Shown: positions 1 to 8,090 of the stretch, piece after piece
Position numbering within the stretch: the first letter of the stretch is position 1
Layout: every line of letters starts with the position of its first letter
Source: a virus
DNA length: 37,221 nucleotides
Virus record (IMG/VR): IMGVR_UViG_3300011259_000017
Location: 1-37,221 of that record
Direction: 5' to 3' (one strand)
Notes under the pieces: generated by a model
What the model was told of the DNA's origin: nothing
Databases searched by the model: none
The model's input: the letters and a program-made list of their open reading frames with translations, nothing else
Made by a program: the position numbers and the translations under genes

Positions 1-180
1 TGTAATAGTGGTTTCAGATGGCGCGTTAATCGCCTCAACTGTTGTAACTTGTGGATTACTACCTACTGACAACACTGTACCACTTGCAATACTCGCCATC
101 GAGCCGCTCGTAAGTGTTACGCCTGTTACCGTAGGACTTCCATTTGTAAAAGTCCCGCTTGCTATTATAAAACCTGCCAT
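1..180 (-). CDS. Tail fibre or tip-associated protein, N-terminal fragment
   Basis: An open frame begins at an ATG whose first base overlaps the stop of the tail-tip gene (TAATG arrangement) and runs off the left end of the window after 60 codons. The visible part is rich in Gly, Ser, Thr and Val and starts MAGFIIASGTFTNGSP, a low-complexity beta-type composition often found in fibre proteins. The overlap means it is translationally coupled to the tail-tip gene and belongs to the tail module. Fibre identity rests on composition and position only; no domain is recognised in the fragment. Confidence 0.6.
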   Translation of the reverse strand, partial: MAGFIIASGTFTNGSPTVTGVTLTSGSMASIASGTVLSVGSNPQVTTVEAINAPSETTIT

Positions 181-3100
181 TATTTAAGCCCTTTTATTAA
201 TTCTTTCAATTCGTTTAATTCTGATTTTAACTGTTTTATCGCTGCTAATCCATGTATGTAAGCGTGTTTGTAGTTAAAAGACAGCGTGCCGTCCTCACTT
301 TCACTTGCAGCGCCATCGAATATTTCGCCAGCAGTTTCAGCATTCACACCAACTTGCAATCTATCGCCATATTTATCAGTGTCTTTAAATTCGTATTCCC
401 ACAAGTCTAAATCCATTACTTTTTGTAGAGATTCTTTAGCATCAAGTTTACGGTGGAAGTTTTTTAGTTTTGGGTCAGAGGTTTCAAATACGACACCGTC
501 AACTGTAACGCCTGTTGATGTTGTATTTAATTTTGACGCGCCGCCGTAATACAGTGCGGCATAAGTAGTTGATGAGAATGTACCAACTCTTACGCCTATA
601 TTCCCGCCTTTTTTTATATCTACATATTCGGTTGCTGATGTTGATAACGACTCAATTAATGCGGTAGTAGATGTTTGTATTGTAAAGTCGTCAGCACTCC
701 CTAATGTAAAAAGGTTTGCACTGAATAACGTTATATCATCATCAAGGCTTATTGTTGCGCCTCTGTTGTTTGTTATATTGAAAAGCCCCGGCGATAAAGT
801 TAAATATGCCTCCTCTGTGCCGTGTGAGAATTTAATTTGTTGAGTGCTTGCAGCTGTCCTTATTTTTATATATTTATCAGTATCAGATAATACATTAACA
901 CCACCACGCCCAGAAGATGGTGAGGTTGTTATATAATCGTATGTGCTGCCTGACTCGCTTATACTATTTCCATCCAAACTAACATAATCAGTGCCAGTAG
1001 CAGGGAAGAATTTTTGCGTAGTACCTTCAATTTCTACACGCTGCCCAGTCGATGCAGACTTAATTGTCGTACCAGTAACCGTACCGCCATTAATAGTCGT
1101 ACCAGTAATCGTCCCAGTAAACGTACTATCAGTAGCTATTATCTTGCCGTCGAAAACAAACGTATCATCAACATCAACCCACTGGAATGCAACGCTGAAA
1201 TCATCAGGGCGTAAAAACTCTATCTTGTCACCGATAAAGCTAATCGTACCGTTGTCTGGCTCACCCTGTATATTAATACCAGTAATGCGCTTGTTTACGT
1301 CAGTCCCTAAAAACGCTCTTGCGGTCAACGTGCCTAATTGTGAATCAAACTCACTATTTAACGTCAACTGAGTGCTTGCAAATTCTTCCCCCTCAGTGAC
1401 TCTAGCATCGATACCGCTTATTGCATTTGCGTTGCCCTCAACGTCAACCTCAATCAAGTCAACTTTTGTTACAGTCGCATCAACAACGCCATTAGTCGTG
1501 CGTATTTCGTCAACACGTAAATAGTTTTGGTATGCGTCAGATATTCCCTGTCCAGTCAGATTAATTTCGTCAATCGTCATAACGTCAATGTCAGATTCTA
1601 AATTGTCTATAGCATCAACGGCATCATTAATTTCTTCTTGTATCGCGTCAATGAACGGCGCAACTTGATCACCAGTATTAGTAGTGGTTGTCGATTCGCT
1701 ATACCATGCAGATGTACCAAACGCATTGACTGCGCGAGTATAGATTGTGTATTGCGTGTCAGGCAACAATCCAGTTATAGCAACGTCATAGCCTTGCGCT
1801 TTAGGTGATGGTGTGTAACTCGTGCCATCGCCTTCAACATAGTCAAAATCGAATACAGTACCTAACCCTGCGCCGCTTAAAATAGGTTTGGCTGAAATAT
1901 CCCAATCACTGACAATTAAATCTAAATCGGTCGGTGTTGTCGGTGCGGCTAGTGTTGCTAACAACGTACCCGCTGTTGACGTTTTGCCTAACGTATTACG
2001 TGCGTACACTTCAAACGTATAAGCGCCACTGGCCAATAATGGAATGGTGAAAGACTTTGTATCGCATGGCTGAGATAACACCTCTACGCCGCCCACAATC
2101 GCTTTAACGAGATAACCACGAGTAAACGCATTACTAGCGTGCGACCAAGTTAATAATCCAGTTGTTGCGAGTGTGGTGTCAACTGTTATCGATAAACCTG
2201 TCGGCGCATCTATAACGTTCGGATTGCCAAGATATGAGCCGCCTATGTACTCGTTGTAGGTTTGGTCAACCCATGGATAAACTGTATCATTATGCAAAGT
2301 CGCTGCAATAGTTACAGTGTAATCATCGTTTTCCGTAATAGAGTCGATTCTAAACTCTTTATTAACCCATCCGCGCGTGTTGTTAGTAATATCAATAACA
2401 TCACCAACGTCTAACTCCATAGCTAACGCGGTCGCTGTGAATCCGATTTGGTCATTGTTTCGACTAACTTTTGCGGCCACTTCTGCAAGTTGCAAAGCCT
2501 CTGCTTTATACACGCAAGTTTCACTCGTTATAGAGTGGTCAAGTAAAACGCCGTTATCCTCTGCTAACCAAGTCGTGTACGTTGCGCTATCTGTTTCTGG
2601 ATAGATAACCTCGTCCATTTCAAAGTTGTTTTCGATATTTGGAAATCTAACAGTAACTTGGTTGTATTTATCATTCTTACTAGTTGTTTTGGTTGTGATT
2701 GCGCCGATTATGTTGTCATCATCAAATGAGAACACGCTATCCGCTTCTGACTCAGTCGCAACACTAAACAGTCCGTTGTTATCAGGGAAGAAGCCACGAA
2801 ATGAAGTAGCAATTTCTTTCACGTTGTCGAATACTTGTACGCCTGTATCAATGATATTGTTATGCGAGAAACGAGCAAACGTTTCAGTTTCTTCTATATT
2901 CGTAACACAATAATAATCCTTTAAAACTGGGTCATACTCACAAACACGTTTTGTCACTGCCGATGTGTGGTCTGTACCGCAAAAATTAGCCACGATAGTC
3001 GCGTTAGTGTAATCAATTAATGAATCACTTAAATCTAACCCGTACACATCGCTTTTGATGTAATCGATTAGGTGTACAACTGGATTTTCAGTGTAGATTG

Positions 3101-3665
3101 TTTCGTCTGTGCGCCAGTCGTAACATTTCTTACCTTTGATGCGCGCTGTTATCTGTGGCTCACCCTGCCAGATATTCTCGTCTTGCGCCTGTTCAAACGT
3201 GAAGATACCTACGCACAACCCCTCGTATAAACTGGTAGTATCAGACCAACGGTTAAACTTACCAGAGCCACCCATAGGCGTTAGATTGTCAGCGCCACCT
3301 TTGCGTAGTTCATACGTAAACCACTTACCGCCGCCCTCTTTTGACCATCGCGCGTCATTCCACGATACGCCGTTAAAAAATACCTCCTCAATTTCTTCAA
3401 CTTCACCGTGACAGAAAACAGCTAACACATGATAAAACTCGTTTTTAATCCCGCCTGAACCGTCTGTTGTATTTTCATCAACAATATCAGCGCCCACAGT
3501 ACGAGTCCCGTACACAAGCTTAATTGGCAGGTTTGAGCCTTTACGTTGTAGTTTTAACCCTTCTTTTGGTTGTGTTTTAGGGTCAATCCAGTTTTTGATT
3601 AAATCGATTGTGTTGAATACAAACTCGCCAACGCCTTCAATTAAATTGAATAAAAAGAAACTCAT
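180..3665 (-). CDS. Tail-tip attachment protein (lambda J-like) with C-terminal S74 chaperone domain
   Basis: This 1161-residue protein should sit at the tail tip and contact the host. The N-terminal third (about residues 30-480) resembles central tip proteins of siphoviruses. Two fibronectin-III-like segments follow (about 490-575 and 580-670, with the 'YTFEVYARN' and 'YTIYTRAVNAFG' strands). Next comes a coiled region and a Gly/Thr repeat linker near 880-920. The last 100 residues begin TSDPKLKNF and match the intramolecular chaperone of the endosialidase/S74 type, in which autocleavage occurs just before the Ser-Asp (Ser1063 here). The end is coiled coil (AAIKQLKSELNELKELIKG). The stop overlaps the next fibre gene and the start abuts the 182-residue tail gene. 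Fusing S74 to the J-like protein rather than a separate fibre is less usual. Confidence 0.85.
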   Translation of the reverse strand: MSFFLFNLIEGVGEFVFNTIDLIKNWIDPKTQPKEGLKLQRKGSNLPIKLVYGTRTVGADIVDENTTDGSGGIKNEFYHVLAVFCHGEVEEIEEVFFNGVSWNDARWSKEGGGKWFTYELRKGGADNLTPMGGSGKFNRWSDTTSLYEGLCVGIFTFEQAQDENIWQGEPQITARIKGKKCYDWRTDETIYTENPVVHLIDYIKSDVYGLDLSDSLIDYTNATIVANFCGTDHTSAVTKRVCEYDPVLKDYYCVTNIEETETFARFSHNNIIDTGVQVFDNVKEIATSFRGFFPDNNGLFSVATESEADSVFSFDDDNIIGAITTKTTSKNDKYNQVTVRFPNIENNFEMDEVIYPETDSATYTTWLAEDNGVLLDHSITSETCVYKAEALQLAEVAAKVSRNNDQIGFTATALAMELDVGDVIDITNNTRGWVNKEFRIDSITENDDYTVTIAATLHNDTVYPWVDQTYNEYIGGSYLGNPNVIDAPTGLSITVDTTLATTGLLTWSHASNAFTRGYLVKAIVGGVEVLSQPCDTKSFTIPLLASGAYTFEVYARNTLGKTSTAGTLLATLAAPTTPTDLDLIVSDWDISAKPILSGAGLGTVFDFDYVEGDGTSYTPSPKAQGYDVAITGLLPDTQYTIYTRAVNAFGTSAWYSESTTTTNTGDQVAPFIDAIQEEINDAVDAIDNLESDIDVMTIDEINLTGQGISDAYQNYLRVDEIRTTNGVVDATVTKVDLIEVDVEGNANAISGIDARVTEGEEFASTQLTLNSEFDSQLGTLTARAFLGTDVNKRITGINIQGEPDNGTISFIGDKIEFLRPDDFSVAFQWVDVDDTFVFDGKIIATDSTFTGTITGTTINGGTVTGTTIKSASTGQRVEIEGTTQKFFPATGTDYVSLDGNSISESGSTYDYITTSPSSGRGGVNVLSDTDKYIKIRTAASTQQIKFSHGTEEAYLTLSPGLFNITNNRGATISLDDDITLFSANLFTLGSADDFTIQTSTTALIESLSTSATEYVDIKKGGNIGVRVGTFSSTTYAALYYGGASKLNTTSTGVTVDGVVFETSDPKLKNFHRKLDAKESLQKVMDLDLWEYEFKDTDKYGDRLQVGVNAETAGEIFDGAASESEDGTLSFNYKHAYIHGLAAIKQLKSELNELKELIKGLK

Positions 3666-4213
3666 TATCTACCACCCCAAATTAATTCTTCGTTTATGTC
3701 TTTTGAATTTATAAAGCTAGTAGTATTTGGAATTAACCTGCTAAAACTTGCCTGTGTTGTTCTTATTCCACGCACCACTTGCCATGCGCCGAAAGCGTTA
3801 GAGCAGTTAACTTCCATAGTCGCACTTTCAACGCCGTCATTTACAGCGTAACTGTCAATCGTAACAGTTGTTTGCATTAACTGACCAATAACAGAATAAT
3901 CATCCCCAATGATAACTTTGCGAACTGTGATTGTTTGGTTTTGCTGATTGTCATTTAAAAATAGCGCCAACATAGTTTGGTCAACGGCTGTAAATAAAAT
4001 GTTAAAATCAAGTACGGTTAAATCAACTTGCTGCTTAAACGGGTCAGAGCCTAAAACTAAATTTGTCGCTGTATAAACGTCTGTGTTGTGCGTTAAACTG
4101 GTCGCAAAATCGGCAAGGTAATAATCGCCATCAACAAGATTTAATTCATATAAATAAACAATCGGTTTGTTAGCAGCAATCGCCGCTTTAATCGGTGTGC
4201 TATAATTCTTCAT
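3665..4213 (-). CDS. Distal minor tail protein
   Basis: The 182-residue protein lies between the putative distal tail protein and the tail-tip protein, the place where lambda-like phages encode gpL/gpK-type baseplate hub proteins. Its sequence resembles the phage minor tail families with an N-terminal 'PIVYLYELNL...YTATNLVLGSDPF' beta domain and a C-terminal 'VVRGIRTTQASFSRLIPN' segment. Only one cysteine is present, so the iron-sulphur site of lambda gpL is not obvious. Its start overlaps the upstream gene by 4 bases and its stop touches the tip gene, so the tail genes are translationally coupled. Family assignment is by resemblance and position. Confidence 0.6.
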   Translation of the reverse strand: MKNYSTPIKAAIAANKPIVYLYELNLVDGDYYLADFATSLTHNTDVYTATNLVLGSDPFKQQVDLTVLDFNILFTAVDQTMLALFLNDNQQNQTITVRKVIIGDDYSVIGQLMQTTVTIDSYAVNDGVESATMEVNCSNAFGAWQVVRGIRTTQASFSRLIPNTTSFINSKDINEELIWGGR

Positions 4214-4773
4214 ATATCCTCGATTAAATCTAATTCTAATGATGCGCTATTTCTATCTGCATCAATTTCGAATGATTGAACTCGGTTGCGCAATAGCATT
4301 TTAAATACACAGTTGTTAAAAGTAACTGTTGCTCCAGATGTAACGGTGTCAGCTAATAAGTTTGGTGAAAATGTAATGTCATTCCCTACAATACTATCAA
4401 CAATATAAGCCTTGCTATGTCCTGCAAAATTAAAGAAATCACCGACTTGCACACCTGTCACACTTGCTAGTTCAACTTGAGCATCGCCTTTTGTTATTTC
4501 TTCTGCCGTTGTTGTCGTACTTGCGTTTGATTCGCTGAAAATAGGCATTGTAAGGCTGATAGAGTCGTTTTCTCTGTTAACCTTACTGATGAATGCCATA
4601 ATTGTTTTTATATCCGTTTGTTCAAGTTCAACCGACCTAATGCGAAAATCAAAGCGTTGCCCGCCTAATCTACGATATGCAAGTTTTAAGCTACGCGTTT
4701 CAGTTGATTGATACGCATAGTTATCCACTGGCGTGGCTGAATTTATTTTAAATACGTCTGGTAAAGTAGCCAT
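4210..4773 (-). CDS. Distal tail protein candidate, next to the tape measure
   Basis: A 187-residue protein encoded directly after the tape measure gene. The N-terminal 60 residues (LPDVFKINSATPVDNYAYQS, then 'LAYRRLGGQRFDFRIR') form a beta-rich domain like those of tail completion or Dit-type proteins. The middle holds a 'VELASVTGVQVGDFFNFAGHSKAYIVDSI' stretch, a small barrel motif seen in several tail proteins. It is expected to join tube and tip. The start is one base from the tape measure stop. Identity is inferred from order; the domain match is suggestive, not proven. Confidence 0.55.
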   Translation of the reverse strand: MATLPDVFKINSATPVDNYAYQSTETRSLKLAYRRLGGQRFDFRIRSVELEQTDIKTIMAFISKVNRENDSISLTMPIFSESNASTTTTAEEITKGDAQVELASVTGVQVGDFFNFAGHSKAYIVDSIVGNDITFSPNLLADTVTSGATVTFNNCVFKMLLRNRVQSFEIDADRNSASLELDLIEDI

Positions 4774-6839
4774 TAAAATGCGACTCCTTGTGCACGTTTA
4801 GCGCGTCTTATAATGTTAACGAATAAATCTTGATTGCTTATCGCCCACTTTGTCATTTCTTGATTTGATGGGCTTACAACATTAAAGTTAATTGTGTCTT
4901 GGTTGGTAATTGTATTACCCCCGCCCATTTTCGATATATCCTCACCTCTATTCATAGCCTCAAGTGTCGCACGATTCTTTTTAGTGTTCGGTGCATTTAC
5001 GACAAATTCCTGACCATGCACAACACCTGCGACCTCTTTCGTGCCATAACTGCCAGTGTAGCCGCCTTGTTCAAATCCTGAGTATTCCTGACTTTGTATT
5101 TTGGCAACCTGCACACCTGCCAAAGCGCCGATTGATGTAGCTAGCGCCGCACCCGCAATAGGGTTCAATGTTGTAAATGGTGAACCTAAAACATTAGTAA
5201 TTGCCAACGCTGCATTTAATGCCGCTTGAGCTGATGCAAAGTTTTTGTAATCGTTGAATGACTTCTCACCGCCTTCTTTTGCTATATCCGCTAAGTTGCC
5301 AAACAAATCAGCAGTCGCACCAAGCATGGATTGGTTAGATTGCAATTCTAATTGTTTACGCTTTTCCGCCTCTGCCGTTGTAATATCTGTTTTCTTTTTC
5401 TCAAACGACTGAAACGCCAATAACCGCTCAGCCTCAAGCGATCCAACTTCTGCCCCGATTGATTTTTCATACTGAGTGATTATTGCTAGACGTTGTTCAT
5501 ATTCTTGTTGAACTCTACCTGCCGCACCACCTTGTTCACCTGTTAGTGTTGTGGATAGCGTGTCGAACTTGGTAGAAAGTTGAGCTTTCTCTCTAGCCGC
5601 TAACGCCTCCGCAGCAGCCAACTCCCTAGTTGCTTTTATATCAGCTTCTTTGGCAAGTTTAGACGCATTTAAATCAATTATTAATTTCTTGATACCTTCA
5701 TCTAAATCGTCTGCACTTGTTGCGCCAGTAGCTAATGCAGCGGCGTATAGTTGACTTTCTAACTCGCCTTGTTCAAGTGCTATTTTTTGGACTTCTAATG
5801 ACGCTGTTAACTTTGCAATCGCTTGAGTAGTTGGATCTAACTTATCCCCAGTCTCTTCAACTTCCCTAGAAAAATCAGATAAGAATACGCGCAACGTGTT
5901 AACGTTTTCAACACCATCATCAAACTGTTTTATAAACGGTATAAACTGCTCAGTGAATTTAGTAATCTTTTCATTACCAAAACCAGTAGCCTCATTAACA
6001 TTCTCAAGTTCAGTTTGAAACGCTTTTATTGTAGATGGATTCGCGTTTTTTCTTATATCAGCGAGTGCAACATTAAAACGAGCGGCACTTTCAAAGTTAA
6101 TGCCAAATGAACGAGCTGTTTTATCTATCTCAAATCTAAAATTAGATATTTCATCAACAGATAACCCACGTTTTAACAGACTGTCTACGTCTGTTATTTT
6201 ACCTTCCAATTCCTCAAACGGTACTTGTAAGCCGAAAAACTGGTCTGAACTAACACTAGCTAAAACCCTGATGTCACCCGCAAGGTTTTTGATCGCACCT
6301 GATGCAATTTTAATTTGCTGATTAGAGTCTGTTATCGATTTTGCTACTTGCACTTTTGCAAGCGTTTCAGATGATTTTGCTAGTGATAATATCTCACTAG
6401 ATAGACGTTTAACTCCTTGCTCATCTTCGTCAAGCGTGGTTTTTAATTTCTCTAATATACTTTCTAATTCTTCGGCGGCTGTGTCTGCACTTTCCATTGA
6501 CAGCGCCATACCGATAGCGGACGCAGTAAGCGCGGTAACAACACCGATTAATGGCGCGCCTAACACAATACCTAAATCCGCAGATTGCTGAGATAGCGCA
6601 AGCATGGCAGATTGTCCACCTTGTATTTGCCCTACAAATTGCTGAACCTGTATACCTGCTTGACCTGCATTCCTACCTAAACCGCTAACCGCTGAACCTG
6701 CCTTGTTAGTTGATGTAGTTATATTCTTTGCAGCTTTCTCGGTCTTAGTACCTTGCGTTTCTAATGTTTTAAGCTCACTCGTAGCCGTCTTAATCTGACT
6801 ACTATCAGCTTCTAATTCTAATCTTGCTCTCTGTGCCAT
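4773..6839 (-). CDS. Tail tape measure protein
   Basis: At 688 residues this is the second longest gene of the tail block and sits after the tail chaperone pair, the fixed position of the tape measure. It has long helical and coiled stretches (about 130-500), many Ala, Glu, Lys and Gln, and two hydrophobic segments (about 95-120 and 540-580) typical of the part ejected into the envelope. The C-terminal 'NTITNQDTINFNVVSPSNQEM' region is common in the lambda gpH-like type. By the usual 0.15 nm per residue rule the tail would be near 100 nm. A Shine-Dalgarno TTGGAG lies 10 bases before the start. A candidate promoter of its own is just upstream. Confidence 0.9.
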   Translation of the reverse strand: MAQRARLELEADSSQIKTATSELKTLETQGTKTEKAAKNITTSTNKAGSAVSGLGRNAGQAGIQVQQFVGQIQGGQSAMLALSQQSADLGIVLGAPLIGVVTALTASAIGMALSMESADTAAEELESILEKLKTTLDEDEQGVKRLSSEILSLAKSSETLAKVQVAKSITDSNQQIKIASGAIKNLAGDIRVLASVSSDQFFGLQVPFEELEGKITDVDSLLKRGLSVDEISNFRFEIDKTARSFGINFESAARFNVALADIRKNANPSTIKAFQTELENVNEATGFGNEKITKFTEQFIPFIKQFDDGVENVNTLRVFLSDFSREVEETGDKLDPTTQAIAKLTASLEVQKIALEQGELESQLYAAALATGATSADDLDEGIKKLIIDLNASKLAKEADIKATRELAAAEALAAREKAQLSTKFDTLSTTLTGEQGGAAGRVQQEYEQRLAIITQYEKSIGAEVGSLEAERLLAFQSFEKKKTDITTAEAEKRKQLELQSNQSMLGATADLFGNLADIAKEGGEKSFNDYKNFASAQAALNAALAITNVLGSPFTTLNPIAGAALATSIGALAGVQVAKIQSQEYSGFEQGGYTGSYGTKEVAGVVHGQEFVVNAPNTKKNRATLEAMNRGEDISKMGGGNTITNQDTINFNVVSPSNQEMTKWAISNQDLFVNIIRRAKRAQGVAF

Positions 6840-6867
6840 TTTTGCGACTCCAAGTATCTATGTAAAT

Positions 6868-6896
6868 AGTATAACTGGTCAGACCTCTTTAGTCTA
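6868..6896 (-). promoter_or_regulatory. Leftward sigma70-like promoter for the tape measure gene
   Basis: Minus strand reads TAGACT, a 17-base spacer, then TATACT. The -10 (6873-6868) is 5/6 and the -35 (6896-6891) is 4/6 to consensus. The predicted start near 6861 leaves a short leader with a good ribosome site before 6839. The ACTGGTC box (6874-6880) lies inside the spacer. Confidence 0.5.
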
Positions 6897-6912
6897 TTAA
6901 GTGTGTTATTGT
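6874..6912 (+). promoter_or_regulatory. TGGTC-box promoter, cassette 1
   Basis: The palindrome-like box ATAACTGGTCAGACC has its TGGTC at 6876. An extended -10, TGTTATTGT, has its TATTGT hexamer at 6907-6912, 31 bases downstream. No TTGACA-like -35 is present, so the box takes that place. It precedes the 6941 gene. Confidence 0.6.
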
Positions 6913-6940
6913 AGGTTTTTAATTAAGTAGGAAACACGAA

Positions 6941-7126
6941 ATGAACGAAGAATGGTACGAAAGAGCAAACAAAATAAATTGCAACCCTCTATATCATAGC
7001 AAGTTAAAATTTATGACACTTAGAGAGATAAAGGAGTTACATAGAGATAACAACTTAAGTGATGATGTAAAGCTGGACCAGAAAGGCATATTGAGCGCAT
7101 TAGAGTTATTGGAAAAAACGCTATAA
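6941..7126 (+). CDS. Small hypothetical protein, cassette 1
   Basis: A 61-residue charged, probably helical protein (MNEEWYERANKINCN start). It stands alone as a plus-strand gene wedged between the tail chaperone frameshift product and the tape measure gene, both on the minus strand. A ribosome site AGGA lies 9 bases before the ATG. It has its own box promoter upstream and a hairpin terminator right after the stop. No family is recognised. The layout (own promoter, one gene, terminator) is that of a moron. Confidence 0.75.
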   Translation: MNEEWYERANKINCNPLYHSKLKFMTLREIKELHRDNNLSDDVKLDQKGILSALELLEKTL

Positions 7127-7160
7127 CAAAAAACCGCTATTCAACAGAATTAGCGGCTTT
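7126..7160. terminator. Bidirectional hairpin terminator
   Basis: CCGCTA (7134-7139) pairs with TAGCGG (7151-7156), with an inner TTC/GAA pairing. On the minus strand it is followed by six T residues (7133-7128), on the plus strand only by CTTT, so it should act better on the leftward transcript. The frameshifted chaperone stop lies in the left arm. Confidence 0.65.
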
Positions 7161-7774
7161 AACCATTTCTAACAAACAATCAATTTCAAAATGTTTAGGC
7201 TTGATGTCGTATAGGTCGAAATAATCTTTTATTTCTCGCCTTGAAACATCAGGCCACATTTCACAAAACCAATTCCATACGTATCTAGTCTCACTTGGCA
7301 ATTCTAACTCCTGTGCATCTTTAGGAATAGGCTTGCCATGCTTAGCTATTTGCGCATAATGGTCTTTACGGCTTATTTTTTTCTCGGCCGTTTCGACGAT
7401 TGGCTTTTGCTGCCAGAAGTATCGCCTTGTATACTCGATTGTTTTGTCTGTGACTTTTTTACAAAATCAGCTCTAGCACTCGCTAACTTGTCAATTTGCT
7501 CGCACAAGCTAGGTGAGTTTTTAAGTAAATCAATTTTATTTTTAGGCGTGCATTCCTCATCAAATGACCATGAAGTAATTAATGCAGCAACTAAAGTCTC
7601 GCTTATTTCATCGTTTTTTACTTTACCAGAAATAGCATCAAGTTGAATTTGTCGTTTCGCTTTCGTAAATTCGTCTGAATCTGTGCCTAAATACTCTAGC
7701 CATTGTTCGCCGATATGTACTCGTTCTGGTTTGTTGCAATCGTCTCGCGTGTATAAGTCTGTAATACTAGCCAT
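7137..7774 (-). CDS. Tail assembly chaperone G-T fusion by -1 frameshift
   Basis: The upstream frame (from ATG 7774) ends at TAA 7375-7373, directly after A AAA AAA in the correct X XXY YYZ phase. Slipping one base back continues through 79 more codons to TAG at 7139-7137, giving a 212-residue protein. The extension reads ISRKDHYAQIAKHGKPIPKD at first and ends EMVKAANSVE. This matches the lambda gpG/gpGT arrangement, where a minor frameshifted product binds the tape measure and tube subunits during tail assembly. Position between tail tube and tape measure is exactly that of G/GT. No strong downstream pseudoknot was noticed. Confidence 0.85.
7373..7774 (-). CDS. Tail assembly chaperone, short (G-like) product
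   Basis: A 133-residue protein made when ribosomes do not shift at the A7 run. It is acidic to neutral with a basic, Ser-rich tail (SGSKSQSSKRPRKK). Lambda-type G proteins have similar size and are made in large excess over the fusion. Ribosome site AAAGGGGTG precedes the ATG, which touches the stop of the 73-residue gene. Identity rests on the frameshift, gene order and size. Confidence 0.8.
   Translation of the reverse strand: MASITDLYTRDDCNKPERVHIGEQWLEYLGTDSDEFTKAKRQIQLDAISGKVKNDEISETLVAALITSWSFDEECTPKNKIDLLKNSPSLCEQIDKLASARADFVKKSQTKQSSIQGDTSGSKSQSSKRPRKK
7376..7382 (-). other. Programmed -1 frameshift slippery heptamer
   Basis: Minus strand A AAA AAA, read in frame as AGA AAA AAA TAA. 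This is one of the most efficient bacterial slippery sequences and is in the right phase to join the two tail chaperone frames. Confidence 0.85.
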
Positions 7775-7995
7775 TATTTAACACCCCTTTTGTGAGCGTA
7801 ACAGGTTAGATTGATAGTGGTAAACTCGTCTTTATCTGTTGTCGCTGAACAACTTATTAATCCATTTATTAATTTATCGTTTTGGTCAACTACAAATATA
7901 TTACCGTCAACCTCTTTAACAGAAAGGTATGTTTCACCGACTTCTAAATCAACATCAATCGGACTCGCTAGCTTACTTGTTATCTTCTCAGCCAT
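7774..7995 (-). CDS. Small tail-module protein of unknown function
   Basis: A 73-residue protein between the tail tube gene and the chaperone genes. It is predicted beta-rich (VDLEVGETYLSVKEVDGNIF and a second strand set near the C-terminus) with no signal peptide or membrane segment. It abuts the chaperone start by overlapping stop and start codons, so it is coexpressed with tail genes. No family is recognised. A tail accessory role is only inferred from its neighbours. Confidence 0.7.
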   Translation of the reverse strand: MAEKITSKLASPIDVDLEVGETYLSVKEVDGNIFVVDQNDKLINGLISCSATTDKDEFTTINLTCYAHKRGVK

Positions 7996-8030
7996 TTTAT
8001 AACCTCATCAAAGTTAATCATCCTATAAAT

Positions 8031-8084
8031 GGCTGCGGCAACGGTGGATGAATCCGCTTTCAACTATTCAGTCTAGCCGCAACC
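8031..8084 (-). other. RNA stem-loop after the tail tube gene
   Basis: In the leftward transcript GGTTGCGGC (8084-8076) pairs with GCCGCAGCC (8039-8031), nine pairs including one G-U wobble, enclosing a smaller GGAT/ATCC-type hairpin. It lies 7 bases past the tube stop and lacks a T tract, so processing or mRNA stabilisation is as likely as termination. Confidence 0.5.
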
Positions 8085-8090
8085 AATTTG

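Noticed and set aside
1070-1140. Short repeats resembling a tandem array (GTACCAGTAAC units)
   Set aside because: They are codon repeats of the Gly-Thr rich linker in the tail-tip protein, not a DNA repeat or CRISPR.
991-1371. Plus-strand reading frame of 126 codons inside the tail-tip gene
   Set aside because: Shadow of the tail-tip gene: it is Val/Pro rich from complementary Thr/Gly codons, with no ribosome site or promoter.
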